Shown: positions 8,552 to 17,394 of the stretch, piece after piece
Position numbering within the stretch: position 1 is the first letter of the stretch
Layout: each line of letters begins with the position of its first letter
From: CBDHCC01 sp965261015
Lineage (GTDB): Bacteria; Pseudomonadota; Alphaproteobacteria; Sphingomonadales; Sphingomonadaceae
NCBI GenBank assembly: GCA_965261015.1
Contig: CBDHCC010000001.1
Span: 1,054,001 to 1,118,000, forward strand
DNA length: 64,000 nt
Direction of reading: 5' to 3'
The notes under the pieces: model-generated
Seen by the model: only the letters and a program-made list of their open reading frames with translations
Told to the model about the DNA's origin: nothing
Databases searched by the model: none
Program-made: the position numbers and the translations under genes

Positions 8552-9592
8552 TTAGCGCATCTCTCGGACGAGCCGCTGGCCCAGACCGGTCAGGATCTCG
8601 TACTGGCTGCACTGGGCTGCCGAGGCCAATCTCGGCAAGTCGAGCGGGACCGTGATCCACGCCTGGTCGTCCAGGTAGGACGCGGCTGAGGCGTCCAAGG
8701 CTATCAGGTCCATCGACACACGGCCGATGATCGGCAAGGGTTCGCCGTCGGGTCCGAACGCGGTCCCTCGATTGGTCAATGCGCGGCGAAAGCCGTCGGC
8801 ATAGCCGAGGTTCACCGTCGCGACGGGGGTCGCTTCCTCCGCTCGCCAAAGGCCGTTGTACCCGACCGTCTCTCCCGCAGGCACCATGTGCCGCTGCACG
8901 ACCCGGGCCTCCAAAGTGGCGACTGGACGGATCGGTGCGCTCTCGGCACGCGGTCGCCCGCCATAAAGCGAGAGACCGGGTCGGGTCAGATCAAAGGCAT
9001 AGTCTCGCCCCAGCGCCACCCCAGCCGAATTCGCCAGGCTCCATCTGCGCGCACGGATCAGGCCCCTTAAAGCCTGGAAATCGGACCGCTGTCGCTCGTT
9101 CAGCGGCGTGTCCTGCTCGCCCGCCACCAAATGGCTCATCACCGTGTCGATCCGAAGGCCACCGAGCACGCCGCTCGCCACTTGCTCGATCGAAAGGCCG
9201 AGACGGTGCATCCCGGTATCCACCATAACATCGCAGGGCAGACCGGTCCCTCGCCAGCGTTCGACCTGTTCCGACGAGCAGAGGACGGGTTTCGCCCAAT
9301 GCGCCGCAGCAAAGGCCTCTTCGCCGGGCTGGACCCCGTGAAACACGGACAGTTCAACGCCGGCTTGGTGTGACAGTGTGGCGGCTTCCGCCCAGCTGGA
9401 TACGAAAAAGTCGCGGCAACCAGCGGCGATCAGCCGGGCGAAGACGGTTTGCGCGCCCAAGCCATAGCCGTCGGCTTTCACACACGCGCCGCAGGCGGCG
9501 GCGCCGCCTTCCGCCCGCAACCAGCGCCAGTTGGCGGCGAGCGCGTCGCCGTCGACGACCAGCCGATGGGGAGCGGTGGGTAGCGGCACCAT
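8552..9592 (-). CDS. alr: Alanine racemase
   Basis: PLP-dependent interconversion of L- and D-alanine for peptidoglycan. The protein has 346 residues. It shows the PLP-lysine motif VKADGYGLGA near residue 40, an N-terminal TIM-barrel, DTGMHRLG, SNSAG-like ANSAGVAL, and the second catalytic tyrosine in GETVGYNGLW (about residue 247). The IGRVSMDL block near the C-terminal beta domain is also typical. The ATG at 9592 is chosen because an AGGGG box lies 8 bases upstream and VDGDALAANW follows at the usual distance; an ATG at 9640 would add 16 residues. It is divergent from modA. Confidence 0.94.
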   Translation of the reverse strand: MVPLPTAPHRLVVDGDALAANWRWLRAEGGAAACGACVKADGYGLGAQTVFARLIAAGCRDFFVSSWAEAATLSHQAGVELSVFHGVQPGEEAFAAAHWAKPVLCSSEQVERWRGTGLPCDVMVDTGMHRLGLSIEQVASGVLGGLRIDTVMSHLVAGEQDTPLNERQRSDFQALRGLIRARRWSLANSAGVALGRDYAFDLTRPGLSLYGGRPRAESAPIRPVATLEARVVQRHMVPAGETVGYNGLWRAEEATPVATVNLGYADGFRRALTNRGTAFGPDGEPLPIIGRVSMDLIALDASAASYLDDQAWITVPLDLPRLASAAQCSQYEILTGLGQRLVREMR

Positions 9593-9730
9593 GCCGCCTG
9601 CCCCTAAGTCGATGGTCGCCCCTCGTCCACCTTGAGGCATGTCGCATTGAAGTCACCTTACGGGCCGGCGTCCGGTGAGTGGCGTCCGGCGCGGCATTCG
9701 CTATAGGGCGAGCGTGCGACAGAGCCCTTC

Positions 9731-10498
9731 ATGAAGCCCTATTCCACCGCATCATTGGGTCTGCTGACGCTGTTTCTGGCGGCGCTGCTGACCTCCTGCG
9801 GCCAGGCGCGGTCTTCGTCCGCGCCCCTCATTTTGGCGCCAGTGAGTCTGCAAGGCGTGCTCGACGAGCAAGCCGATCACTGGGCGGCGGCGGGACATCC
9901 TCGCCCTGTGATTTCCTATGGTGGAACACCCTCCATCGCGCGGCAGGTTCAGGAGGGCGCGCCTGCGGACCTGTTCCTGTCCGCCGACGCTCGTTGGATG
10001 GAGGTCCTGCGGGCGCGGGGCCTCGTGCGTCCGGACACCGTCGCGATCGTCGCCACGAACTCGCTCGTGATCGTGACGCAGGCGGAGGTGCCGGGCCCCT
10101 CGGACCTCTCTCCGGCGATCGCTCTGGCGCGAGGGCGTATCGCGGTCGCCGACCCGACCAGCGTGCCAGCCGGTCGTTACGCCAAAGCGGCCCTCACGAC
10201 GCTGGCGCTCTGGAAGGAGGTCGAGCCGCGCCTGATCCCCGCCGAAAACGTCCGCGCCGCCCTGGCGCTCGTGGAGCGGGGCGCCGTCTCATTGGGCCTC
10301 GTCTACGCCACGGACGCGCGCGCGTCCGCACGGGTGCGGATCGTGAGCATTATTCCGGCCACGACCCACCCGCCAATCATCTATCCCATCGCTCAGTTGA
10401 CTCGGTCTTCAAGCGGCGATGCGGCGGCTTTCCGCCGCTTCCTGCTAAAAAGCGAAGGGCGCCGCGTCTTTGTTCGACACGGATTTGGTGCGCCGTGA
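9731..10498 (+). CDS. modA: Molybdate ABC transporter substrate-binding lipoprotein
   Basis: Periplasmic molybdate/tungstate-binding protein of 255 residues. It starts with a lipoprotein signal (LLTLFLAALLTSC, lipobox LTSC). The bilobed type II binding fold is shown by the YGGTPSIARQVQEGAPADLFLSAD-type region near residues 68-92 and the ADPTSVPAGRYAKAAL region near residue 145, both conserved in ModA. It is first in a three-gene operon; its stop overlaps the modB GTG by 4 bases. The family evidence is strong, though other oxyanions cannot be excluded. Confidence 0.93.
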   Translation: MKPYSTASLGLLTLFLAALLTSCGQARSSSAPLILAPVSLQGVLDEQADHWAAAGHPRPVISYGGTPSIARQVQEGAPADLFLSADARWMEVLRARGLVRPDTVAIVATNSLVIVTQAEVPGPSDLSPAIALARGRIAVADPTSVPAGRYAKAALTTLALWKEVEPRLIPAENVRAALALVERGAVSLGLVYATDARASARVRIVSIIPATTHPPIIYPIAQLTRSSSGDAAAFRRFLLKSEGRRVFVRHGFGAP

Positions 10499-11184
10499 CC
10501 GGTGCCGAGTGGGACGTGCTGCTGCTCTCGTTGAAGGTCAGCCTGGTCGCTGTCGCCGCCATGCTGCCGATCGCCTTCGCGCTCGCCTGGGTGCTGGCGC
10601 GCAGCCGGCTTCCGGGAAAGCTGTTGCTGGACGCGCTCGTTCATCTGCCGCTGGTGCTGCCTCCCGTCGTGACCGGCTGGGCGCTTCTGGTTCTGCTGGG
10701 GCCGCGGGGCGCGATTGGCAGGGTGCTGGACACATTTGGTGTGAACGTGATGTTCCGCTGGCAAGGAGCGGCGATCGCGGCCGCGATCATGGCCCTGCCG
10801 CTCGCAGTGCGCGCCATCCGCATTTCGCTCGAAGCCGTGGATTCGCGGCTGGAGGAAGCCGCCCGGACCTTGGGCGCCGGCGCTTGGAGGGTGTTCGCGT
10901 CCGTAACCCTGCCGCTGGCGCTTCCCGGCGTCCTGGCCGGCATGGTGCTGGGCTTCGCCCGGTCGGTCGGTGAGTTCGGGGCGACCATTACCTTCGTGGG
11001 CAACGTTCCGGGGGAGACGCGCACCGTGCCGCTCGCGATCTACGGCGCGTTGCAAACTCCCGGCGGCGAAGGCGCGGCCACTCGGCTGGCTCTGATCTCG
11101 ATTGGGCTCTCCGTCGCGGCCTTGATCGCATCGGAGGTCTTGGCGCGACGGGCGGGGGCGGGGCGCGGCGGTCCTGTGCTGTGA
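10495..11184 (+). CDS. modB: Molybdate ABC transporter permease
   Basis: Inner-membrane permease of 229 residues with about five to six membrane segments. The EAA coupling motif is visible as EAARTLGAGAWRVFASVTLPLALPG (EAA...G.........LP) around residues 117-141, and it docks on ModC. The end FARSVGEFGATITFVGNVPG is a ModB hallmark. The GTG start at 10495 overlaps the modA stop, and its own stop overlaps the modC GTG, so modABC is a tightly coupled operon. Confidence 0.94.
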   Translation: MTGAEWDVLLLSLKVSLVAVAAMLPIAFALAWVLARSRLPGKLLLDALVHLPLVLPPVVTGWALLVLLGPRGAIGRVLDTFGVNVMFRWQGAAIAAAIMALPLAVRAIRISLEAVDSRLEEAARTLGAGAWRVFASVTLPLALPGVLAGMVLGFARSVGEFGATITFVGNVPGETRTVPLAIYGALQTPGGEGAATRLALISIGLSVAALIASEVLARRAGAGRGGPVL

Positions 11185-11792
11185 TCTCGCTCTCCATTCA
11201 GGTTCGGCTAGGTGAGCGGAGCATTGGACTAGAAGCGGAGACGGAGCGGAACGTCCTGTCGCTGACGGGCCGTTCGGGCGTCGGCAAAACCACGGTGCTG
11301 CACTGCGTCGCGGGACTGGTGCGTCCGGACGTCGGACGGATCGTGATCGATGGACAAACGCTGTTCGACTCGGAGTCCGGGATCGACGTACCCGTGTTCA
11401 GTCGCGCAGTGGGCCTGGCGTTCCAGGATGCCCGTCTATTCCCGCACCACAATGTCGAGCGCAATCTGCGCTTTGGCCGACATTCGGGCGCGGACCTCAT
11501 CGGCTTCGCCGAGGTTGTCGACCAGTTGAACCTGGCCGATCTTCTTCATCGGTTCCCGCGTGATCTGTCCGGAGGCGAAACGCGGCGTGTGGCGATTGGT
11601 CGGGCGCTGCTGTCGCGGCCCGATATTCTGCTGCTGGACGAGCCCCTCGCCGCCTTGGACGCGGTGCGCGCCGCTGCCGTGCTTTCTTTCGTCGAGCGCC
11701 TGCGCGAGGCCGGCGTGCCCATTCTTCACGTCAGCCACGATCCTGCCGAAATCCGGCGGATTGGAGGAGAGGTCGTGCTGATGACGGGCTGA
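11181..11792 (+). CDS. modC: Molybdate ABC transporter ATP-binding protein, short form
   Basis: ATPase of the molybdate importer, 203 residues. It has Walker A GRSGVGKTT (about 30), the Q-loop region, signature LSGGETRRVAIGRAL (about 128), Walker B ILLLDEPLAALDA and the switch histidine in HVSHD. It ends just after the nucleotide-binding domain. Typical ModC proteins of about 350 residues carry a C-terminal Mop/TOBE domain that binds molybdate and gives trans-inhibition, and this is absent here. No modE regulator is nearby. The stop is a genuine TGA, and the next gene begins 55 bases later. Confidence 0.92.
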   Translation: MISLSIQVRLGERSIGLEAETERNVLSLTGRSGVGKTTVLHCVAGLVRPDVGRIVIDGQTLFDSESGIDVPVFSRAVGLAFQDARLFPHHNVERNLRFGRHSGADLIGFAEVVDQLNLADLLHRFPRDLSGGETRRVAIGRALLSRPDILLLDEPLAALDAVRAAAVLSFVERLREAGVPILHVSHDPAEIRRIGGEVVLMTG

Positions 11793-11847
11793 TGGCTGGC
11801 GCGGCGCGGGTGTTGAAGTGTCGCGCGTGACCGTCCACCTTTCCGCC

Positions 11848-12594
11848 ATGCACACCGCTTCTTACCCTACACCCCTCAACGACCGTGCCGTGGTTCGTCT
11901 GGGAGGCGAAGATGCCCGCGGTTTTCTGCAGGGCCTGGTGACGAACGACGTGTTGGGCGACCTGCCGGTCTGGGCCGGGCTGCTGACGGCGCAAGGCAAG
12001 GCGCTGTTCGACTTCGTGGTCTGGGCAGACGGCGACGACCTCCTACTGGACTGCGAGGATCGCCGAGCGGACGACCTGATCCGGCGGCTGATGCTGTATC
12101 GCCTAAGACGCCCTCTCTCGATCGTGCGGGACGAGTCTCTGGCCGTCCACTGGTCCCCGCTGGTCTGCGAACGACCGTTCGACCCCCGCTTGCGCGCGCT
12201 GGGTCACCGCTGGATCGCTCCTGTCGAAGACGGCGACGCCAGCACCCGGTGGCGTTCGCATCGCCTCGCACTGGGCGTAACGGAAGGGGTGACGGAACTG
12301 GGGGATGGCGAGGTGCTGTGGCTCGAAGCCAACGGCGATCTGCTGAACGGCGTGCGCTTCGACAAGGGGTGCTATATCGGACAGGAAAATACCGCACGCA
12401 TGAATTGGCGCGGCAAGGTCAACCGGCGGCTGGCGGTCCTTCCGCTGCCACTTTCGGACGAGGCGCGGCGGCGCGCGGGCTATTCGGACTTGGGCTTGGC
12501 GGTGGATCACCGCCGCGTGAGTGACCTCGTACATTTGCCGGTGCCCGACTGGATGGTGCCGGCGCTTCAGTCCGCCGAGGGCGCGGCCGGGTAG
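11848..12594 (+). CDS. ygfZ: Folate-binding YgfZ/GcvT-like protein (Fe-S cluster maintenance)
   Basis: YgfZ helps iron-sulfur cluster assembly or repair in a folate-dependent way and is related to GcvT. The protein of about 248 residues shows the diagnostic KGCYIGQE motif near residue 175, with its conserved cysteine, and the N-terminal RGFLQGLVTNDV pattern. In-frame GTG codons at 11818 and 11827 are alternative starts; the ATG at 11848 gives the usual spacing to LNDRAVVRLGGEDARGF. The 3' end overlaps the convergent PilZ gene by 28 bases. Confidence 0.88.
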   Translation: MHTASYPTPLNDRAVVRLGGEDARGFLQGLVTNDVLGDLPVWAGLLTAQGKALFDFVVWADGDDLLLDCEDRRADDLIRRLMLYRLRRPLSIVRDESLAVHWSPLVCERPFDPRLRALGHRWIAPVEDGDASTRWRSHRLALGVTEGVTELGDGEVLWLEANGDLLNGVRFDKGCYIGQENTARMNWRGKVNRRLAVLPLPLSDEARRRAGYSDLGLAVDHRRVSDLVHLPVPDWMVPALQSAEGAAG

Positions 12595-12899
12595 CAGCGG
12601 ATCAGGTGGTCGGCGACCGCTTCGTGCAGCGGGTGATCGAACTCCAGCCCCATAACGCGCTTGCGGCACCAGACGACGTGCGCGTCAACGGCGGCAAGAC
12701 CGGGTAGTGTCAGGTTGATCCGCGCGCCGGGATGGTAGGGTCGCTGGCACAGAACGCGGCAGCCGAAGCGCGACAGGTCACTGACCGTAGCACTCGCCGG
12801 CCCGGTGCCCAGCCCCCGCATCTCGAGCGGCACGGCGACATCCCAGCGGCGCGAGGCGCGCTTTTCCTGAAGGATGGCGTGAGCGGCGATGCGGGTCAT
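12567..12899 (-). CDS. PilZ domain protein (probable c-di-GMP receptor)
   Basis: A 110-residue single-domain PilZ protein. The two c-di-GMP-binding motifs are visible: an RxxxR-type KRASRRWDV at about residues 14-20 and DxSxxG as VSDLSRFGCRV at about 40-50. The rest fits the PilZ beta-barrel. With no output domain it probably acts by protein contact. It overlaps the ygfZ 3' end on the opposite strand. Two GGDEF/EAL proteins elsewhere in the window could set its ligand level (inference). A TTG 16 codons upstream is a less likely start. Confidence 0.85.
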   Translation of the reverse strand: MTRIAAHAILQEKRASRRWDVAVPLEMRGLGTGPASATVSDLSRFGCRVLCQRPYHPGARINLTLPGLAAVDAHVVWCRKRVMGLEFDHPLHEAVADHLIRCYPAAPSAD

Positions 12900-12978
12900 A
12901 ATCGGGCCGGCCTCAATGGTTCGGAGACCCGGCGAGGCTATGCTCAAACGGTTAAGAAGACGTTGCCGCTTAGGGCAC

Positions 12979-13173
12979 TTAAGGTGCGGCGATCAGCAGG
13001 TCTCGCCGTGCCGTGGCGGGCACCAGCGGCTCCAGCGTCGGATTGATCGGGTAGCGCGTTCCATCAAAGCGCAGCAGGGAAACCCCTGCCATTGCACCCC
13101 CGCCACCGACAGTGATGCCAAGATCTACCCCGTCAGAACTGTCTGTCTGAGATGATGGGCCCTCTGTACGCAT
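12979..13173 (-). CDS. Small hypothetical protein
   Basis: A 64-codon frame preceded by an AAAGG box 7 bases before its ATG. The first third is serine/aspartate/glycine-rich; the second half (LLRFDGTRYPINPTLEPLVP) reads like a folded segment. Codon use has less third-position GC than the flanking genes. No family is recognised. Apart from this frame, the 345-base stretch between the PilZ gene and acnA holds nothing I can identify. Confidence 0.45.
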   Translation of the reverse strand: MRTEGPSSQTDSSDGVDLGITVGGGGAMAGVSLLRFDGTRYPINPTLEPLVPATARRDLLIAAP

Positions 13174-13244
13174 GATGCCGCCTTTCCGCGTTGCCGACCG
13201 GCCTCCTCAGGCCGCGAGGCTGCGCAGGCCGGCAAGCGATCACA

Positions 13245-15923
13245 TCACCGCTGGCGGGCCAGGTTCCGCAGCACATACTGCAGGATGCCGCCGTTGAGGT
13301 AGTATTCCAGCTCGTTCACCGTGTCGATGCGCGTCACCGTCTCGAATGTCTCGGTCGAGCCGTCCGGCCGCATCATGGCGACCTCCACCGTTTGGCGCGG
13401 CTGAATGTCGGCGATGCCGCGGATGGTGAACGTCTCGTCGCCGGTCATCCCCAGCGTCAGTCGTGTGACGCCCTTGGCGAATTGCAGCGGCAGCACACCC
13501 ATGCCGATCAGGTTCGACCGATGGATGCGCTCGTAGCTCTCCGTGATGACCGCGCGCACACCCAAGAGCAGCGTGCCCTTGGCGGCCCAGTCCCGCGACG
13601 ATCCGGTGCCATATTCCTTGCCGGCGACGACCACCAGCGGCGTGCCGTCGGCCTTGTGCCGCATGGCCGCGTCGTAGATCGGCATGACCTCGCCGTTATA
13701 GCGGGTGACCCCGCCCTCGACGCCCGGCGTCATCTCGTTCCTGATGCGGATGTTCGCGAAGGTGCCGCGCATCATCACCTCGTGATTGCCGCGCCGACTG
13801 CCGTAGCTGTTGAACTGGTCGCGGCTGACCTGATGCTCCATCAGATATCGGCCGGCCGGGCTGTCCGCCTTGATCGATCCAGCCGGGCTGATGTGATCCG
13901 TGGTGATGGAATCGCCCAGGAGCGCCAGCAGCTTGGCGTCCACGATGTCCGCGACCGGCTCCGGCTGCATCCCCATGCCCTCGAAATACGGCGGGTTGGC
14001 GATGTAGGTGGAGCCAGCGCGCCAGGTATAGGTGTCGGACCCCTCCACCTGGATGCCGCGCCACCGCTCATCCCCTTGATACACCTGTGCGTAGCGGCGC
14101 TCGAACATGGAGCGGTCGACATTGTCGTCCACGAACTGGCGCACCTCGGCGTTGGTGGGCCAGATGTCGCGCAGGAACACGTCGGCCCCATCCTGGTCCT
14201 GCCCGATCGGGTCGTTGACCAAGTCCTCGGTCACCGTGCCCTTCATCGCGTAGGCGACGACCAGCGGCGGCGAGGCCAGGAAGTTGGCGCGGACATCGGG
14301 CGATACCCGACCCTCGAAATTGCGATTGCCGGACAGCACGGAGGCCGCGACGATGTTGTTGTCGTTAATCGCCTGTGAGATTGGGGGGGCGAGCGGCCCG
14401 GAGTTGCCGATGCAGGTCGTGCAGCCATAGCCGACCAAGTCGAAACCGACGGCGTCCAGATCCTCCTGCAGGCCGGATTTGACGAGGTAGTCGGTGACCA
14501 CCTGCGACCCGGGCGCGAGGCTGGTCTTGACCCAGGGCTTGGGCTTCAAGCCCCGGGCGCGCGCCTTGCGGGCGACCAGGCCGGCGGCGATCATCACGTC
14601 GGGGTTGGACGTGTTGGTGCAGCTGGTGATCGCCGCGATCACCACGTCGCCGTCGCCGACATCGTGGTCCTTGCCCGCGACGGGCACGCGCTCATTCTCC
14701 TTTTTGTAGGTCTCGGTCAGGTCGCGGTTGAAGCTGTCGTCCACCTCGCTCAGGAACACCTTGTCCTGCGGCCGCTTCGGCCCGGCGAGCGACGGCTCGA
14801 CCGTGCCCATGTCCAGCTCCAGCGTGGAGGAGAAGACCGGATCCGGCGTGTCCGCGTGCCGCCACAGGCCGTTGGCCTTGCAATAGCCCTCCACGATGGC
14901 GAGCGTCTCGTCCGACCGGCCGGTGAGGCGCAGATAGTCGATCGTCTTGCCGTCCACCGGGAAGAAGCCGCAGGTAGCACCGTATTCGGGTGCCATGTTG
15001 GCGATGGTCGCGCGGTCGGCGAGGCTGAGCGCGTCCAAGCCCGGCCCGTAGAACTCCACGAACTGTCCGACCACGCCCTCGGCGCGCAGCATCTGCACGA
15101 CGGTCAGCACCAGATCGGTCGCGGTGATGCCCTCTGCCAGCTTGCCGGTCAGCTTAAAGCCCGCGACGTCGGGCACCAGCATGGACACGGGCTGGCCCAG
15201 CATCGCCGCTTCCGCTTCAATCCCGCCCACGCCCCAACCGAGCACGCCCAAGCCATTAATCATGGTGGTGTGGCTGTCGGTGCCGACGCAGGTGTCGGGA
15301 TAGGCCATAAGCGAGCCGTCCGGGCGCACGGTGGTCCACACGGCCTTGGCCGTGTTCTCCAGATTGACCTGGTGGATGATGCCGGTGCCCGGAGGCACGA
15401 CCTTGAAGTCGTCGAGCGCCTTCGACCCCCATTTCAGGAACTCGTAGCGCTCGCCGTTCCGCTCATATTCCATTTCGACATTCGCCTCGAAGGCGTGTGG
15501 CGTGCCGAACTCATCCACCATGACGGAATGGTCGATCACCAGGTGGCAAGGCACCTGCGGATTGATCTTCTGCGCATCCCCGCCGAGCTTCGTCATCGCA
15601 TCGCGCATGGCGGCGAGATCGACCACGCACGGCACGCCGGTGAAGTCCTGCATCATCACGCGCGCCGGGCGATACTGGATCTCCCGGTCGATATGGCCCT
15701 CCCTGGCCCAGTCCACCAAAGCCTGTGCGTCGTCGACCGTCGTCGTCTTGCCGTCCTCATGCCGCAGCATGTTCTCCAGCAAGACCTTGAGCGAGAATGG
15801 CAACCGGTCGATCGATCCCAGCCTGGCCGCCGCTTTGTCCAGCGAGTGGTAACGGACCGTCTTGCCGGCCGCCTCGAAAGACGAAAGGGTGTGGAGGCTG
15901 TCCAGGCTGGCGGCGTCGGTCAT
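13245..15923 (-). CDS. acnA: Aconitate hydratase A
   Basis: TCA-cycle aconitase, citrate to isocitrate, cytoplasmic, 892 residues as usual for AcnA. The [4Fe-4S] ligands are visible: the cysteine in TSCTNTSNPDVM and the pair in GYGCTTCIGNSGPL. The C-terminal swivel domain contains YGTGSSRDWAAKG, which carries catalytic and substrate-binding serine and arginine residues. The N-terminus (SFSLKVLLENMLR-like PFSLKVLLENMLRHEDG) is also characteristic. It stands alone with no obvious operon partner. YgfZ, an Fe-S maintenance protein, is encoded nearby, but a link is not shown. Confidence 0.98.
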   Translation of the reverse strand: MTDAASLDSLHTLSSFEAAGKTVRYHSLDKAAARLGSIDRLPFSLKVLLENMLRHEDGKTTTVDDAQALVDWAREGHIDREIQYRPARVMMQDFTGVPCVVDLAAMRDAMTKLGGDAQKINPQVPCHLVIDHSVMVDEFGTPHAFEANVEMEYERNGERYEFLKWGSKALDDFKVVPPGTGIIHQVNLENTAKAVWTTVRPDGSLMAYPDTCVGTDSHTTMINGLGVLGWGVGGIEAEAAMLGQPVSMLVPDVAGFKLTGKLAEGITATDLVLTVVQMLRAEGVVGQFVEFYGPGLDALSLADRATIANMAPEYGATCGFFPVDGKTIDYLRLTGRSDETLAIVEGYCKANGLWRHADTPDPVFSSTLELDMGTVEPSLAGPKRPQDKVFLSEVDDSFNRDLTETYKKENERVPVAGKDHDVGDGDVVIAAITSCTNTSNPDVMIAAGLVARKARARGLKPKPWVKTSLAPGSQVVTDYLVKSGLQEDLDAVGFDLVGYGCTTCIGNSGPLAPPISQAINDNNIVAASVLSGNRNFEGRVSPDVRANFLASPPLVVAYAMKGTVTEDLVNDPIGQDQDGADVFLRDIWPTNAEVRQFVDDNVDRSMFERRYAQVYQGDERWRGIQVEGSDTYTWRAGSTYIANPPYFEGMGMQPEPVADIVDAKLLALLGDSITTDHISPAGSIKADSPAGRYLMEHQVSRDQFNSYGSRRGNHEVMMRGTFANIRIRNEMTPGVEGGVTRYNGEVMPIYDAAMRHKADGTPLVVVAGKEYGTGSSRDWAAKGTLLLGVRAVITESYERIHRSNLIGMGVLPLQFAKGVTRLTLGMTGDETFTIRGIADIQPRQTVEVAMMRPDGSTETFETVTRIDTVNELEYYLNGGILQYVLRNLARQR

Positions 15924-16041
15924 GTGGGTGAGGGCTCCTGCTATCGATGTCGTCGCTCCCTAGCAGCACGAAAGCGGGCAGGGGAGGTTCGGGAGGGGAA
16001 CGCGTCGCGCTTAGGAAAGGGTGCGCGAGCCAAATCGCCGC

Positions 16042-16992
16042 TCAACCCTTCAACAAGCCGATCTCGATCAGCCGTTCGCGCAGATAGGCGTCTGCCGTGA
16101 TGGGCTCCGGGTAGCGGTTTGGCGCGTCCGCGTTGACGCAGCCGGGCAGGGTCTCGATCAGCACATCCGAGTTGAAGTGGAGAAAGAAGGGCATGGAATA
16201 GCGGGGCTGGGCGCGGCGTTCTGGCGGGGGGTTTACGACCCGGTGGCTGGTCGACGGCAGCCGGTGGTTGCTCAAACGCTGCAGCATGTCGCCGACGTTG
16301 ACCACCAGCGCACCCGCCGGCGGATCAACCGCCAGCCACTCGCCCGTCTCCCGATCCTTCAGCTCCAGCCCCGCCTCTTCCGCGCCCAGGAGCAGCGTGA
16401 TGAGGTTGATGTCTTCGTGCGCGCCGGCCCGCTCGCCATCGGCATCGATTGGGATCGGCGGATAATGAAGCAGTCGCAGAATGGAGTTGCCCACGTCCAC
16501 CCGGCCGTCGAACCAGTGGGGGTCGAGTTCCAGCCAGCGGGCAATCGCCGACAGCAGGCGCAGACCCACGCGGTCGAACTCCGCATAGAGCCGCTCGAGC
16601 ACCGGCCGAAAGCGGGCGGGCTCGTCGGGCCACAGATTGGCGGGAAGTCCGGGCGCGCTCTGATCGGGGCGCAGTGTCCGGCCGACATGCCAGAACTCCT
16701 TCAGGTCGTGGGTCGCAGCTCCCTTCGCGATCTCCGTTCTGAAGGGCGTGTAACCGCGCTGACCGGCGAGCTCCTTCGTGTAGAAGGCCCGCTTGTCCGC
16801 GTCAGGCCTCGCGAAGAACGCGGCGGTCACGCTCCACGCCTCTTCGATCAGCGCCGGGTCGATGCCGTGATCCCGGATGACGGCGAAGCCGAAGCGCTCG
16901 AAGGAGGCGCCCAGCCGATCGGAAAACGCATCCGCATCCGCGTCGGCGGAGGCGAGCGACAGGGTGGGGACGGCTGTTCGGGTGGCGGTCAT
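16042..16992 (-). CDS. 2-oxoglutarate/Fe(II)-dependent oxygenase, isopenicillin N synthase-like
   Basis: Non-haem iron oxygenase of 316 residues in the IPNS/flavanone-hydroxylase-like family. An N-terminal DIOX_N region (FERFGFAVIRDHGID) is followed by the double-stranded beta-helix core. The iron triad is H and D in GAHEDINLITLL and a distal H in STSHRVVNP; the 2OG-binding R-x-S appears as RYSMPFF. The ATG at 16992 has a GAGG box about 9 bases upstream; an in-frame start at 17025 would add 11 residues. The substrate is unknown. Bacterial members without a biosynthetic cluster are common, and no cluster is visible here. Confidence 0.9.
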   Translation of the reverse strand: MTATRTAVPTLSLASADADADAFSDRLGASFERFGFAVIRDHGIDPALIEEAWSVTAAFFARPDADKRAFYTKELAGQRGYTPFRTEIAKGAATHDLKEFWHVGRTLRPDQSAPGLPANLWPDEPARFRPVLERLYAEFDRVGLRLLSAIARWLELDPHWFDGRVDVGNSILRLLHYPPIPIDADGERAGAHEDINLITLLLGAEEAGLELKDRETGEWLAVDPPAGALVVNVGDMLQRLSNHRLPSTSHRVVNPPPERRAQPRYSMPFFLHFNSDVLIETLPGCVNADAPNRYPEPITADAYLRERLIEIGLLKG

Positions 16993-17083
16993 CAACTGTG
17001 GCCTCGATCTGCTGGCAATCGGCAACCGTCATAGCGGGGTTGAGCGGCGCTGTCGCTCGTCTCGGTGCCTTGAGCGGGAGCCG

Positions 17084-17108
17084 GGAACCGCCGCTTCTTC
17101 ATAGGGTT
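17084..17108 (+). promoter_or_regulatory. Candidate EcfG-type (general stress response) promoter
   Basis: GGAAC at 17084-17088, a 16-base spacer, then GGTT at 17105-17108. The alphaproteobacterial EcfG consensus is GGAAC, 16-17 bases, then CGTT, so this differs at one base. It lies about 30 bases before the small disordered-protein gene and could drive that gene and the SDR. The evidence is motif match only. Confidence 0.45.
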
Positions 17109-17139
17109 AAACCCACACACCAACGCAAGGACGCTGCCA

Positions 17140-17379
17140 ATGCCCGCTCATCAGCAATCCCCAGATCAGTCGCAGGCGTCCGCCGCCCCCGGCAGCGGCC
17201 CCGAGTCCGGTGCCGGCTACGGCAACAACGCCGACGCGGACATGGCGGCAGGCGATGGCGCGGCCGACAACACCGCCACCGGCGGTGCCGAAGGCGAGGG
17301 GTCCGACGCCCCGCTGGCGGAGAGCGAGGCCGGTCCCGGCTCCACGCGTCCCGGCGCGGACGTAACCACCGACGACTGA
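17140..17379 (+). CDS. Small acidic, intrinsically disordered hypothetical protein
   Basis: 79 residues, almost all A, G, S, D, E, P, T, N and Q, with no hydrophobic core and a net negative charge; it should be disordered. No domain is recognised. It is followed after 15 bases by an SDR gene with its own GGAGG box, and preceded by a candidate EcfG promoter, so both may be part of the general stress response. A compositionally similar 61-residue protein is encoded at 51106-51291. The function is unknown; hydrophilin-like protection is only a guess. Confidence 0.6.
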   Translation: MPAHQQSPDQSQASAAPGSGPESGAGYGNNADADMAAGDGAADNTATGGAEGEGSDAPLAESEAGPGSTRPGADVTTDD

Positions 17380-17394
17380 CGGAGGCCCAGTTTC

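Noticed and set aside
9679..10494. Upstream extension of the modB frame across modA
   Set aside because: modA with its lipobox is the real gene here; the modB frame is open by chance and true modB starts at the GTG at 10495.
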